Made by a program: the position numbers and the translations under genes
The notes under the pieces: generated by a model
The model's input: the letters and a program-made list of their open reading frames with translations, nothing else
Told to the model about the DNA's origin: nothing
Database searches by the model: none
Shown here: positions 9,767-19,996 of the stretch, piece by piece
Position numbering within the stretch: position 1 is the stretch's first letter
Layout: every line of letters starts with the position of its first letter
From: Bombyx mori
Lineage: Eukaryota > Arthropoda > Insecta > Lepidoptera > Bombycidae
NCBI RefSeq assembly: GCF_030269925.1
Contig: NC_085130.1
Location: 8,072,501-8,136,500 of the forward strand
DNA: 64,000 bases
Direction: 5' to 3'

Positions 9767-10330
9767 TGTTACCAAGTCCAGGCAACCCCTTACCGAGAGC
9801 CAGCGCTAAAACTATAAAAACGATCTCTCGCTGCGCCTTTGCCTCTTTTTTGTGCGTGGCGTTCGTGTGTGCGGTTCTTGTTGAAACATGTTTGGGACTT
9901 GTGTAATTTTAACAGTTTTCGTTAATAGTAGATTGAAATCATTTTGTTAGAAGTATTGGTTAATTCAGTAATTAGGCCAGTCCTGTGTAATTATTTTCTT
10001 TTTTTTAACTACCCTCACTTCTGGTCGATAATAGTATAGATAATTAACGATTGTCATTAATTAGTTCCATCCCTATTTATTATAGTTTATTTAAATTACT
10101 GGGTCACGATCGGTGATTGTTTAATACAAATAAATTCCTGTATGCTATACCTACAGACATCGGTTTCATTCCTGATGTCCGAGTCATACATACGTACAGC
10201 CGACATATTCATTTTTATAAAATATATAAGTTAAGTGTTAATGTGTATAGATTTTATCCAGTTGTATGAACCTGATAAGTAAATAAAATATGTAGATATT
10301 TATACCGCAACTCTCCGATCTGTTAACGGT
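9767..10330 (+). mobile_element. Candidate LTR (5' LTR remnant)
   Basis: Starts TGTTACCAAGTCC, has a TATA-like ACTATAAAAACG near 9813 followed by a plausible initiator, and ends near CTGTTAAC. It is followed at about 10332 by TGGCGACC, which resembles a retrotransposon primer-binding site. No second LTR or pol gene is seen, so the call is tentative. Confidence 0.4.
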
Positions 10331-10352
10331 GGCGACCATATTTATGTAGGAT

Positions 10353-10440
10353 TGGTAAGAACGGAACGTTAAGATGTGAGTGAGAGGAAACGGAAAGAAA
10401 GGGAAAAGAGAATGACAGACAGAATGACAGAGAAAAGGAA
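10353..10440 (+). repeat. Purine-rich repeat shared with 42115-42215
   Basis: Motifs AACGTTAAGATGTGAGTGAG and GAATGACAGACAGAATGACA recur in reverse near 42125-42210. It may be internal sequence of the retrotransposon whose LTR candidate ends just upstream. Confidence 0.55.
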
Positions 10441-11039
10441 GTTTTTTTTAAGGGATTTTATGACCTGGTAACTACGACCTTTAGGTCAAGTCCTAATTTA
10501 AAATTTAATCTTATTTTTATGAAAAATGATAATATGAAGTGAAATGAAATGAAGATCATTCATTTGAGATATTAATCAACTGGGATGAAATAAAAAGAAA
10601 TGAGATGATATGGGATGAAATATAGTCTTAGTAAAATGGTGGTCATTTACTGAGATTTTTTCAGTGGACTTTTTGGAGGATCCCGAGAAGCTATGTTCAG
10701 CGACTTTGTTTCATTTTCCCACGTTTGTGCACTTTCACAGATATTAAACAATAAACCACTGTTATTACACATTTAAACCCAAAGAAATACTAAATAGAAA
10801 ATATAAAACAAATCACACAACTTTGCTCATCGCGTTTCCGCCAAAAAGTCAGAAAAGGAAGACGGCGAAGACCATAGATTATACACTTAATATTTGAGAG
10901 AAGACGGTTAAAAAATTAGGGAGGCGTAATAAAAGCGTTAATTATTTTTTAAATATTATTATATTATAACAGAACAGATTTTGGAACAGTGGAAGTTTTA
11001 TTTTATGTGTTGCGATCCCTATTCTACACTTATGATGTA
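10441..11039. other. AT-rich spacer
   Basis: Low-complexity GATGAAAT/GAAATGA runs at 10535-10625. The stretch near 10800-10865 (ACAAATCACACAACTT ... TCGCGTT) recurs near 13008-13050, so part is an unclassified dispersed repeat. No gene seen. Confidence 0.5.
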
Positions 11040-11041
11040 TA

Positions 11042-11319
11042 AAGCTGGGTACTCACCTAGCTGTGAAGCATGTAACGTAACAGATACTGTATCAACCTGC
11101 AAGTGGGCTTGTCCACGGTCCACAGCGTATCTAGCTACGAGCTGCTACGAGCACACTGCAAGCCGCCTTTGTGTTCGCAGTGATACCGCCACTCGGCGGG
11201 TGACTGCGAGCTTGCTGCGCTCCTTCCGCGAGCGGCTCGCAGCGGGCTCGTGCCTACGTACTCACTGGATACAGTATCTGTTACGTTACGTGCTACACGG
11301 CTAGGTGAGTACCCAGCTT
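11042..11319. mobile_element. GC-rich inverted-repeat element (MITE-like)
   Basis: Inverted repeats of about 50 bp: left AAGCTGGGTACTCACCTAGC, right reads the same in reverse, then GTAACGTAACAGATACTGTA in each arm. TA flanks both ends (11040-11041, 11320-11321), possibly part of a longer duplication. The centre is GC-rich (TCCGCGAGCGGCTCGCAGCG) unlike its surroundings. The overlapping 107- and 67-codon frames reflect the element and are not genes. Confidence 0.75.
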
Positions 11320-11321
11320 TA

Positions 11322-11580
11322 AGGTGAATTGAGTTCAAATAAAACTAAAGGAAAATGAAAATTTAATTAATGAAAGCAAGTGCACGTTCAATTTGAGAGG
11401 GGCGTTGGAGTATCCCGTCCGAGGGTTGGAGGGCGGAATTCTTGGGGCAACTCCCAACACGCTTTCCGAAACCTTTGATGGGCTGAATAGCTTTAGGCTG
11501 TCCAATGGGTGTAGCATTAGACAAACAATAAATTATAAGTTGTATATGTAAATATTTAAATTATTCAAGTGACAAATATC
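11322..11580. other. Spacer, nothing recognised
   Basis: No gene or repeat family identified. A 60-codon minus frame has no recognisable motif. Confidence 0.4.
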
Positions 11581-11587
11581 TAAGATG

Positions 11588-11826
11588 TGGTAGGACGTCT
11601 TGTGAGTCCACACGGGTAGGTACCACTGCCCTGCCTATTTCTGCCGTGAAGCAGTAATGCCTTTCGGTTTGAAGGGTGGGGCAGCCGTTGTAACTATACT
11701 GAGACCTTAGAACTCATATTTTAAGGTGGTTGGCGGCATTTACGTTTTACATGTGTGGGGCTCCGGTAACCACTTAACATCAAGTGGGCCGTGAGCTCGT
11801 CCACCCATCTAAGCAATAAAAAAATA
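11588..11826 (+). mobile_element. Bm1 SINE, headless
   Basis: Body to tail, ending CATCTAAGCAATAAAAAAAT. Confidence 0.88.
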
Positions 11827-12029
11827 AAAAACTGTTTTGCCGACTTTACTTGACCTAAGCTACCGATGTTGATGAGTGCGTGGAAGTCGCTTCGTTGCCT
11901 TCGATGTTTAGCGTTTAAGGGAAATTAGGCCAAATAAGAGATCGCCCTTTGAAGGTCGCGTACCGAAGTTGATCAATCTGTCTACACCAGCGTTGGAACG
12001 TCTGCGCGTAAATTGCATTCAACTATGAA

Positions 12030-12057
12030 AGACTCACAAGAGGTCCTACCACCAGTA
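12030..12057 (-). mobile_element. Bm1 SINE scrap
   Basis: Only the GACTCACAAGAGGTCCTACC portion of the body remains. Confidence 0.6.
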
Positions 12058-12076
12058 AATGTGCATTAAAAATATA

Positions 12077-12914
12077 CTAGAAACCCGCAGTAGTCGAAAT
12101 TCGACTATAATTAAATGGAATTGTAAGTTTGTACACTATTATGATTGTATTTTATACTTCTACTAGCGGCCCGCTCCGGCTCCGCTCGGGTCTTTAACAA
12201 AAAATTCACGATATTTGACGTTGTTTTATTTTTTAAAATAAAAGAACACTTATTGCGGCATAATTATAATAGTTAGACATATGCTGTCGCTACACTTTTT
12301 GTAAATAATAGTGTGTTCTACAAAGTCGTAGTACATTATTTTATTCTATCATCAATATTTTTCGCAGGGCACGATGTAAAGAATATTTTAGGCAATTTTT
12401 TACACCTTGGGTTACATTATTGGAGTTTTAGTAAGAATCCCAATTTTTTTTCAAAAAAGGTTATATATAGTCTATGTCACTCGGGAATAGTGTAGCTTCC
12501 TAACAGTGAAAGAATTCTTCAAATCGGTTCAGTAGTTTCAGAGCCTATTCAATACAAACAAACAAACAAATCTTTCCTCTTTATAATATTAGTATAGATA
12601 ATCACTAATTTCGCCAATATTAATAAAGACAAACAATATTTAATCTATTCTCAATTTGACAACAGACGTCAAGAACAAAAGTTTGAAAATAAATAGTATC
12701 CATGCGTGTGTGCGTAAAATACATGGCATGTAGTGTGTGTAATTTTTTTTTAAATTAATTTAATGTATCTTTTATCCATTATTTTAAAAAAATATTAGCA
12801 TTGTGCACTTCTTCTCTATATTCTCTATAAGTGTGGAAAATTTCATACTCCTTCGTCCGCGCAATTTTCGTAAAAAGGGATACATAGTTTTTGCTTCACG
12901 TATTAATATATAGA
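12077..12914 (-). mobile_element. Hel-A Helitron (hosts Hel-E)
   Basis: Left edge CTAGAAACCCGCAG after host A with the hairpin GTCGAAATTCGAC; right edge TATAGA before host T (12915). The two halves flank Hel-E at 12163-12598 and join perfectly when it is removed. Confidence 0.85.
12163..12598 (-). mobile_element. Hel-E Helitron (Lep1-like) nested in Hel-A
   Basis: On the minus strand it starts TCTATACTAATATTATAAAG and ends GGAGCGGGCCGCTAG. It lies exactly between A (12162) and T (12599) of the Hel-A motif TACTTCTATAATCAC, with no duplicated bases. The ends resemble those I recall for lepidopteran Lep1 elements. Copies at 38688-39149 and 54020-54449. Confidence 0.85.
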
Positions 12915-12973
12915 TTAATATTCTGCACTCCTTCTCTGTATTGTCTATAAGTGTGGGAAATATCATACTCTCT
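12915..12973 (-). mobile_element. Older Hel-A fragment
   Basis: CTGCACTCCTTCTCTGTATT and TCTATAAGTGTGGGAAAT match Hel-A interior directly next to the intact copy, so a newer Hel-A probably landed in or beside an older one. Confidence 0.6.
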
Positions 12974-13380
12974 TTCAGTAATTTTATTACTTATAAAATA
13001 GATAAAATAAAACAAATCACACAACTTCATTCCTCGCGTTCCCGCCAAAAGTCCCCAAAATCGTGATTGAGTGAAAAATGCACAGATAATATAAAAAATA
13101 AGGATATACGTATCGTTTCACGCTGTGTTGATCTTGAACAACCGAGGATCGCTGGAGCTGACGGGTTCTTGAGTGAAGAAACGCAGGACGTACCGGCAAG
13201 GTGGTAAGGCTACCAGAAATGGATGGGGAGAGCCGAAAACCGGGCTCAGTGGGAGATACCTATGTCGAGTTGCGGGTGACTGTGGAATTATGATAATGAT
13301 TCGTGATAACGAAAGTTGTGAAGCAAAATCTTATTGTTGCTTTGCCCTTCTCTTCTCTGAACTTTTCACGTCGGTCTCCA
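12974..13380. other. Spacer with possible LINE remnant
   Basis: The plus frame at 13173-13406 (GWGEPKTGLSGRYLCRVAGD) ends in an ATGATAATGAT run. It could be a decayed LINE C-terminus with a simple-repeat tail, but I cannot confirm this. Confidence 0.3.
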
Positions 13381-13998
13381 GTGTGCTTAGTTGCGAGTTT
13401 TTTTAACTTTTTTTTAATCATTTGTACGGAGTTGGAACAGCTCTTTTTTTTATAGCTTCGATGGGTGGACGAGCTCACAGCCGACGTGGTGTTAAGTGGA
13501 TACTGGAGCCCATAGACATCTATAACGTAAATGTACCACCCACCTCGAGATATAAGTTCTAAGGTCTCAAGTATAGTTACAACGGCTGCCCCACCCTTCA
13601 AACGGAAACGCATTACTGCTTCACGGCAGAAATAGGCGGAGTGGTGGTACCTACCCGCGCGGACTCACAAGAGGTCTTACCACCAGTAATTACGCAAATT
13701 ATAATTTTGCGGGTTTGATATTTATTACACGATGTTATTCCTTCACCGTGGAAGTCAATCGTGAACATTTGTTGAGCACGTATTATTTCATTAGAAAAAT
13801 TGGTACCCGCTTGAGATTCGAACACCGTCGCATCGCTCAACACGAATGCACCGGACGTCTTATCCTTTAGGCCACGACGACTTTTTTAAAGCTCCCCTAG
13901 CGGCAAATGAAGGGAAGCTGTTCCGACTCCATACAAATTTGAGTTAACTTTTTCGCGATCGAGAACGTTAAAACACTCGCACTAAGTACACAGTTGTT
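13381..13998. mobile_element. FB foldback element, copy 2 (hosts full Bm1)
   Basis: Left arm GTGTGCTTAGTTGCGAGTTT (13381-13443) and right arm ending AAAACACTCGCACTAAGTAC (13890-13998) are separated by a Bm1 insertion flanked by AGCTC on both sides. Confidence 0.8.
13444..13889 (-). mobile_element. Full-length Bm1 SINE in FB
   Basis: Minus strand: tRNA-like head (GTCGTCGTGGCCTAAAGGAT, then a B-box region near GGTGTTCGAATC), body and poly(A) tail. AGCTC is repeated at 13439-13443 and 13890-13894 as a 5-bp target duplication. This copy shows that complete Bm1 is about 440 bp. The B-box region is the internal pol III promoter expected of tRNA-derived SINEs. Confidence 0.9.
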
Positions 13999-14047
13999 TT
14001 TTTTTTGTAATCAACTAAATCTGTGTTGTGTTTCGCGGGCAGGGGCG

Positions 14048-14223
14048 TACAGTGTGCTTAGTGTGAGTTTTTTAAAGTTCTCGATAGCGTAAAAGTTAGC
14101 TCATATTTGTATAGAATGGGATCGTAAGCCTACGTTTGCCGCTAGGGGCGCTGTTCAAACTGCATACAAATTTGAGTTAACTTTTACGCTATCGACAACT
14201 TTAAAAAACTCGCACTAGGCACA
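14048..14223. mobile_element. FB foldback element, copy 3
   Basis: Arms AGTGTGCTTAGTGTGAGTTT and AAAAAACTCGCACTAGGCAC with centre TTTGCCGCTAGGGGCGCTG. Same size as copy 1. Confidence 0.85.
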
Positions 14224-15059
14224 CTGTTCCCACTTCTACCTGTGTTACCGTTGCCTACGTAGGCTATTACGAGGGTAGGTGAATATAAACAAGCGAACAC
14301 CCAATCAGCGACTTAAACGGATTCATTCGTGACGTTATATCGGGATCGCCGTTATGTAGGGCTGTCTCAGAAGTTTTTAACATGTTTTTTTTTTTACGAA
14401 ATCGATGTGTAAGTTCTGATTTAAGTTTGAAGGTAATCTTGTTCAACTGAGTCTGATTGGCTTAAAAATTTGTACTCATATTAAGGACCGATGATAGTAA
14501 AATATTTTGTTAACTTCGTCCTAGTATTAGGACCGGTGTTGGTATGTTAATAAGAGAGATTAAATTAATTTTTGGTTCGTTTCTTTTATGATTTAATAAA
14601 AAAAAAATGATCATGTATAGATAGAATCTGTAAAGCAGCGGTCGGGGAACTTTTTTTTATTATTACCCCAAAATATTTTTGTGTAATTTGGTTACCCCGT
14701 GGCGAAGAGAACAAAAAAAACTAAATCGCTTCTTTTTAGCATCTTAAGAAGTTTCACTTCAATATATACTTTTTACTCGCCAAGTTACGTCGGTCGTATT
14801 GTATTGAGCGATTTAGTGGGCAACTTCATTCTGTTCATTTTGTGTCACGGTGCGCGCGCATCGTAAAATTTCACTCTCATCAATTTTTCATAACGCGCAG
14901 AAGTATATATATATATATATATATATGTCGGCGCGTGTTTTTATAAACCATTAGTTCATGACTAATAAAGATGGGACGACAAACAACAGGTGCAAGCATT
15001 CATCGAAAACAACACGTGCAAGATAAGAATCGTAAACAACATCGTTCCACTACGATACC
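14224..15059. other. AT-rich spacer with TA microsatellite
   Basis: ATTAAGGACCGATGA near 14482 recurs in the foldback arms at 32173-32849, suggesting a decayed copy. A (TA)n tract lies at about 14906-14926, followed by TGTCGGCG as at 40976. No gene recognised. Confidence 0.45.
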
Positions 15060-15513
15060 TTGCTAAAAAACGCTCCGTTGTTGTCTCTCGAGCTCCACTT
15101 CGATAAAGCGGCACGACACGAGAACCCTCTCATCGTGGCCGCCGGTAACTACATTCCCGATCCTGCGGACAGAATGGAAAGCAGTCGACGTCGCCCAAAA
15201 CACGTCATCTCGGATCCTCCCGATCCACTAACGGTGCTTTTAGGTACTTCAAGCACCGGTCACCGTTCTCGTCGAACCCGTCGCTTGCGACGAAAGGCTC
15301 GACGAGTAAATTAACTCTCAGACACAGCCCACTGAGTTTCTCGCCGGATCTTCTCAGTGGGTCGCGTTTCCGATCCGGTGGTAGATTCTGCGAAGCACGG
15401 CTCTTGCTAGGGTTCGTGTTAGCAACGTCACCAGGTTTGAGCCCCGTGAGCTCACCTACTAAAGTTAGGGTTACGCTGACATAGCCCCTAGGGCTATCAG
15501 CTTAGGTAGGAAA
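15060..15513 (+). mobile_element. LINE-B (BMC1-like) 3' end with coding remnant
   Basis: 5'-truncated LINE. The open frame to 15314 encodes a basic C-terminus (LHFDKAARHENP ... RRPKHVISDPPDPLTVLLG ... RRTRRLRRKARRVN stop). About 200 bp of 3'-UTR follows, with GATCCGGTGGTAGATTCTGC and a tail AGGTAGGAAAAAAAA. I recall this 3' end as BMC1-like. The coding remnant shows no reverse-transcriptase motif, so the role in the full protein is unknown to me. Two further coding ends are at 37277-37522 and 43424-43645. Confidence 0.7.
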
Positions 15514-15671
15514 AAAAAAAAAACTCTCGAGCTCAGAAGCGAGCGAGTCGCCGTGTCGGACGGAGCGCTTCTGCGTAATATACGCTCTGAGTTCATTTCT
15601 GGTTTTATTGAGTGACGAAGACCGCCCGCTTACCATGTCGCTACCCGAAAGTGGAAATACTCCAACTCTCC
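15514..15671 (-). other. Unplaced coding-like fragment
   Basis: The minus frame here reads GSDMVSGRSSSLNKTRNELR followed by AYITQKRSVRHGDSLASELE. It resembles a coding remnant more than chance sequence and may be from a retroelement first ORF. I do not recognise the family. Confidence 0.3.
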
Positions 15672-16036
15672 AATAGAGAGAGAGAATACACTTTATTGCA
15701 CACCAAAACACAATTTACATTCAAAAAACAATCAAAAAAAGCAGATTCATATGCGGTCTTATCGCTAAAAGCGATCTCTTCCAGACAACCGTTTAATTTA
15801 TAAAAATTCTGGAAAATATAAAAAATATAGCAGGTATGTTGCGGTGTACTATAGATAATACATTATAGAAAATATATACATACAATAAACAAAATATATA
15901 CCGTTTACATATAATATGAAATATATACCAATATTTATATACCAATATACATACATACAATACATACTGATATACTTACGTACACACAATACATCAACAG
16001 TATGGAAATAATAAATGATGATGCAAACAAACAGCG
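15672..16036 (-). mobile_element. LINE-R 3'-UTR
   Basis: Minus strand: a UTR rich in TATATGTA motifs ending in GTGCAATAAAGTGTATTCTC and a short CT tail. The motif TCTTATCGCTAAAAGCGATC forms a small hairpin. Confidence 0.6.
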
Positions 16037-16205
16037 CTAAGCAGATAAGTAGTGTTCCTTCACCATTCTTTTAAAACAGTTTAAAATTTGAGCACTTCTC
16101 ACTGCATCCGGCAGAGCATTCCACAATCGAACCGCCTGGACGATGAATGAATGATCAAAGAATTATGATGAATGCGCCGGCATTTTCAGTATCAGGCTAT
16201 CCGAT
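16037..16205 (-). pseudogene. LINE-R reverse transcriptase C-terminus
   Basis: The frame ends ...VQAVRLWNALPDAVRSAQIL then NCFKRMVKEHYLSA and a TAG stop at 16037-16039. RLWNALP-D-VR followed by F+RM/K-L is the usual C-terminal signature of Jockey/CR1-like LINE polymerases. One in-frame TAA lies upstream, before the FFDHSFIV residues, so the fragment is dead. Its UTR and CT tail match 5215-5412. Confidence 0.65.
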
Positions 16206-16520
16206 AACCTCAGGGAAAAATTATGCGTATAACTTCAAAAATAAAAAAAATATATGTTAATTTTCGATACGATCTTTGTTCAACCCTAAAACAAATTGTA
16301 GTCGGCGAATTGCAACAATTCTGTTAGAAAAGACGTTTCAAAAACATTGTTGTTTTGTTTCGGGAGATTCTCGTGTTAAGATACAACGGATCAGACGTTA
16401 TCACGAAAACGTATCTACTTGTATACACCTCTAACAATGTGTACCTACTTAAATTAGATTGGAAATGTGAAGTTATACATTGACGATATACTCGAGAGTC
16501 AATTTACATTTGCGTAATTA
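16206..16520. other. AT-rich spacer
   Basis: Nothing recognised. Confidence 0.5.
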
Positions 16521-16760
16521 CTGGTCGTAGGACCTCTTGTAAGTCTGCGCGGGTGGGTACCGCCACCCTGCCTATTTCTGCCGTGAAGCAGTAATGCGTT
16601 TCGGTTTGAAGGGTGTGGCAACCGTTGTAACTATACTCAGACCTTAGAACTTTTATCTCAAAGTGGGTGACGCATTTCCGTTGTAGATGTCTATGGGCTA
16701 CAGTTACCACTTAACACCAGGTGGGCTGTGAGCTCGTCCACCCAGCTAAGCAATAAAAAA
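16521..16760 (+). mobile_element. Bm1 SINE, headless
   Basis: Body to tail ending AGCTAAGCAATAAAAAAAAA. Confidence 0.88.
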
Positions 16761-17371
16761 AAACAATAGAACGAATTAAGTTAGGTTTTTCTCTACAGAA
16801 CTGGTTCGAATGACACAGCCAAAGTGATAGCTCAAGGATAAAAGGTAGTGACCCAGCCATATTTGGCGTCAAATTGACAATTGGTGTGGTAAATACTGGA
16901 GTGGAGTCTCGTATTGGAGACCAGAGATAATGGAGTGCATTTGAAGATACCTAAACTCAGCATTGCGTGAACACAGGTTGAGAGGAGGAGGGGAGAAAGA
17001 TCAGAACATCAAAAACTAATTTTACCAACTTCCTCAATTTTACAAACTCAGAGCGGGCTGAGACAGACAGAGTTACTTTCGCATTTAAAATACTAGTATG
17101 TAAATTATAACATTAAATTATCGCTAAATGCGAACAAATCACCTGTCGTCGGCTTCCTGTAGTCGGCGTAATTGGTGATGGAAGCCGGCCTTACTTCGAG
17201 ATCAATTTAATTGGATTTTTAATGAAAAAAGTTGATGTTTTTCCCCCCGGATTCGGAGGCGAGGTCGCCGCCACCCAGTACTATTGTTTTCGCAAAATGG
17301 TGTGAATTTCCAATTGTTACGTGATTATAAAGGTGTACATGGATATGCCTGCTTATATTTATTTTGTTTGT
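16761..17371. other. Spacer, nothing recognised
   Basis: No open frame above background and no transposon ends seen. Confidence 0.5.
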
Positions 17372-17812
17372 TTTCGTCGTGGTCTAAAGGAAAATACGTC
17401 CGGTGCATTCGTATTTAGCGATACAGCGGTGTTCAAATCCAGCAGGCGGGTACTAATTTTTCTAATGAAATACGGACTCAGCAAATGTTCACGATTGACT
17501 TCCACGGTAAAGGAATAACATCATGTAATAAAAATCAAACCCGCAAAATTATAATTTGTGTAATTACTGGTGGTAGGACGTCTTGTGAGTCCGCACGGGT
17601 AGGTACCACCACCCTGCCTATTTCAACCGTGAAGCGGTAATGCGTTTCGGTTTAAAGGGCGGGGCAGCCGTTGTACTGTAAAATTGAGACCTTAGAACTC
17701 ACGTCTTAAGGTGGGTGGCGGCATTTACGTTGCAGATGTCTATGGGCTCCAGTAACCACTTTACACCAGGTGGGCTGTGAGCTCGTCCACCCATCTAAGC
17801 TATATAAAAAAT
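17372..17812 (+). mobile_element. Full-length Bm1 SINE
   Basis: tRNA-like head (TTCGTCGTGGTCTAAAGG, degraded B-box GGTGTTCAAATCC), body, and tail CATCTAAGCTATATAAAAAA. The overlapping 65-codon frame is spurious. Confidence 0.88.
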
Positions 17813-17844
17813 ACGGGTTCGTGCCAGAATACTATCCGTTATGC

Positions 17845-17942
17845 CTTTTTTATTTGCTTTTAAAGGTGAACGAGGTCACGTCCGGTCTGGTGCTAAGTGG
17901 TTATCGTCGTCCACTTTAAGACACGAGTTCTAAGTATCAACT
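17845..17942 (-). mobile_element. Old Bm1 SINE tail
   Basis: Heavily mutated tail (GGTGCTAAGTGGTTATCG). Confidence 0.5.
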
Positions 17943-17944
17943 CT

Positions 17945-18228
17945 TGATGCCTTTAGGTCCCTCAAGCACCGGTTGCCGTCATCATCGAACTCGTCGATTA
18001 CGACGAAGAGTTCCCTAAACTAACCCATAAACGCAGTAAACTAAGTTTCCCAAGAGATCTTCTCAGTGGATCGCGATTATTACGCGGTGGTAGATTCTGC
18101 GAAGCACTGCGCTTACTAAGGTTAGTATTAGCAAATTCTCTCAGGTCGAGTCCGTGAGCTCGTCTACCCATGTAGGCGTAGCTGAAATAGCCTCTTAGGC
18201 TACCAGCAAATAGGTAGGAGAAAGAAAA
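17945..18228 (+). mobile_element. LINE-B 3' end
   Basis: From the coding motif CTTTAGGTCCCTCAAGCACC through ACGCGGTGGTAGATTCTGCG to the tail AGGTAGGAGAAAG. Confidence 0.75.
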
Positions 18229-18294
18229 TGTTGTTTGCATTACAAATTTTCTGAATTAGCGCTGGGTTCTCGTGATGACAGTCCTATAATACAG

Positions 18295-18490
18295 CTTTGG
18301 TGTAATGGGAAGACGAGTTCATGACCAACCTTATTTGTCGCCCACTTGGAGTTATGAAGTTGAAGTGTAGATTCTATTATAATTGCTTTTTGAACCTTCA
18401 AATCGCAATGCAAAACTACTTCGCGGCAGAAGTGGGCGAGATAGTGGGTGTCTACCCATGCAGGATCACAAAAGGCAGTAATTGTGCGGC
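18295..18490 (-). mobile_element. Old Bm1 SINE
   Basis: Diverged but collinear with Bm1: TGGGAAGACGAGTTCATGAC at the tail end and CGGCAGAAGTGGGCGAGATA in the body. Confidence 0.6.
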
Positions 18491-19105
18491 ATTCATTTTG
18501 CATAGGTCGCCTACCAATGTGAGCGAATAAACCGTTACAGAAAAAACCAAACTCGTAAACAAAAACATTTTAAACAAATTTTTCTGACGTTTATAATAAT
18601 AATAGTCTTAACTTGCGAAATCTATAAGATGTATTCAGGCAAGGGTGTTTTTATATTTATTTGGGGATGAGTAAGTAAGTACTATCCATGTTATACCCGC
18701 GTTTGACCCTTACTCGTTGCAATTAAACGCGCCGGACGCTCCCGAGCGTACAGCGAAAACCGACGAGCCCGGAGCGTTCCAAATATATTATTTGACGCTT
18801 TAACTAAAATGAGAGACAATTATTGCATTCATTTATAAGCTCGTATTTGAAGTTTATATCAAAGCGAATGCAACCGTGATCACAAATAAACAATTACGAA
18901 ATCCTTCTTTTAACTCTCAGACTGTTTTGAAAACTCATTAAAATTTTTTGCTATGTGCTTCAATTTTTAAGCTATTGCATAGTTTTTATCGAAGGCTTTG
19001 AGCGCGGCGACCAAATCAAGAAAATCCGTAACGAAAATAACCTAACACCCCCCCCTCCGCCTACCATGGAGCTCGCGTTCAACACAATCACACGTTGCGC
19101 TTATG
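18491..19105. other. Spacer, nothing recognised
   Basis: Contains a short GC-rich stretch near 18726-18780 with partly inverted CGGACGCTCCCGAGCG/CGGAGCG motifs and a C-run near 19050. No gene. Confidence 0.45.
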
Positions 19106-19142
19106 AGTGCGAAGGGGACAGTTAATGTTTTGCTTTTGTTAA
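19106..19142 (+). repeat. Repeat X, left part
   Basis: GGGGACAGTTAATGTTTTGC matches 27815-27850. The repeat is interrupted here by Hel-A. Confidence 0.7.
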
Positions 19143-19529
19143 TCTATAAATTAATACGTGAAGCAAAAACTTTGTATCCCTTTTTCACACTTATAGAGAA
19201 TATAGAGAAGAAGTGCACAATGCTAATATTTTTTTTTAATAATGCATAAAAGATACATTAAATCAATAAAGAAAACATTACACACACTACATACCATGTA
19301 TTTGACGCACACACGCATGCATACTATTTATTGTCAAACTTTTGTTCTTGACATCTGTTGTCAAATTGAAAATAGATTAAATTAATATTGTTTGACTTTG
19401 TTAATATTTTTTATAGTGTAGTCTTGGCAAAATTTGTGATTATAGATGTATAAAATACAATCATAGTAGTGTACAAACTTACAATTCCAATTAATTAAAG
19501 TCGAATTTCAACTACTGCGGGACCTCTAG
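19143..19529 (+). mobile_element. Hel-A Helitron with known empty site
   Basis: Starts TCTATAAATTAATACG after host A and ends GGGACCTCTAG before host T. The host repeat joins perfectly across it: TTTTGTTAATGTTTATAAAT is uninterrupted at 27843-27862. 387 bp; part of the GCGCGGACGGAGGAG segment is deleted relative to other copies. Confidence 0.9.
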
Positions 19530-19665
19530 TGTTTATAAATATAGCGTGCTCTTATTTTATTATTGTTTTAGTATTAAATTATTATTGTCTAATTATAATT
19601 GCATAAGTTGATAAAAAATGCTATGCTTTACCGTGACAGTCCCCAAGTGCCACACGTGTTTTTTT
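19530..19665 (+). repeat. Repeat X, right part
   Basis: TATAGCGTGCTCTTATTT and GACAGTCCCCAAGTGC match 27855-27980. Non-coding. Confidence 0.7.
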
Positions 19666-19996
19666 TTTTTTAAAGAAATGTTATTTATCCCGCAAAGCGA
19701 ATTTCCGTAATTCCATTGTATTTTTTGGCTATTTGGTCATTGTAAAATGTATGAAATATTTACACACATATTTTATTAAAACAACTCGGACGCAGTTTAC
19801 TTCATATTATTAATGAAACCTTCCCTGAAATGCCAACAACTGTACAAAATTTAATTCATCTACGTCAATACACAAACCGAGTAACAAATGTTTTCTTGTA
19901 AATACTAGAAAATATTTTTAAGACGTTACATATTTTGTTTCGATACATTTTGCAGAATGAACGGCTATGGTTGTTATGAAAGTAAAGAAGTACTTA
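19666..19996. other. AT-rich spacer
   Basis: Nothing recognised. Confidence 0.5.

Noticed and set aside
10981..11338. Overlapping 107- and 67-codon frames
   Set aside because: They lie inside an inverted-repeat element, so the frames on the two strands mirror each other; no domain.
12974..13406. Host gene with GRYLCRVAGD peptide
   Set aside because: Short, no splice signals or homology I can name, and a simple-repeat end suggests a LINE relic.
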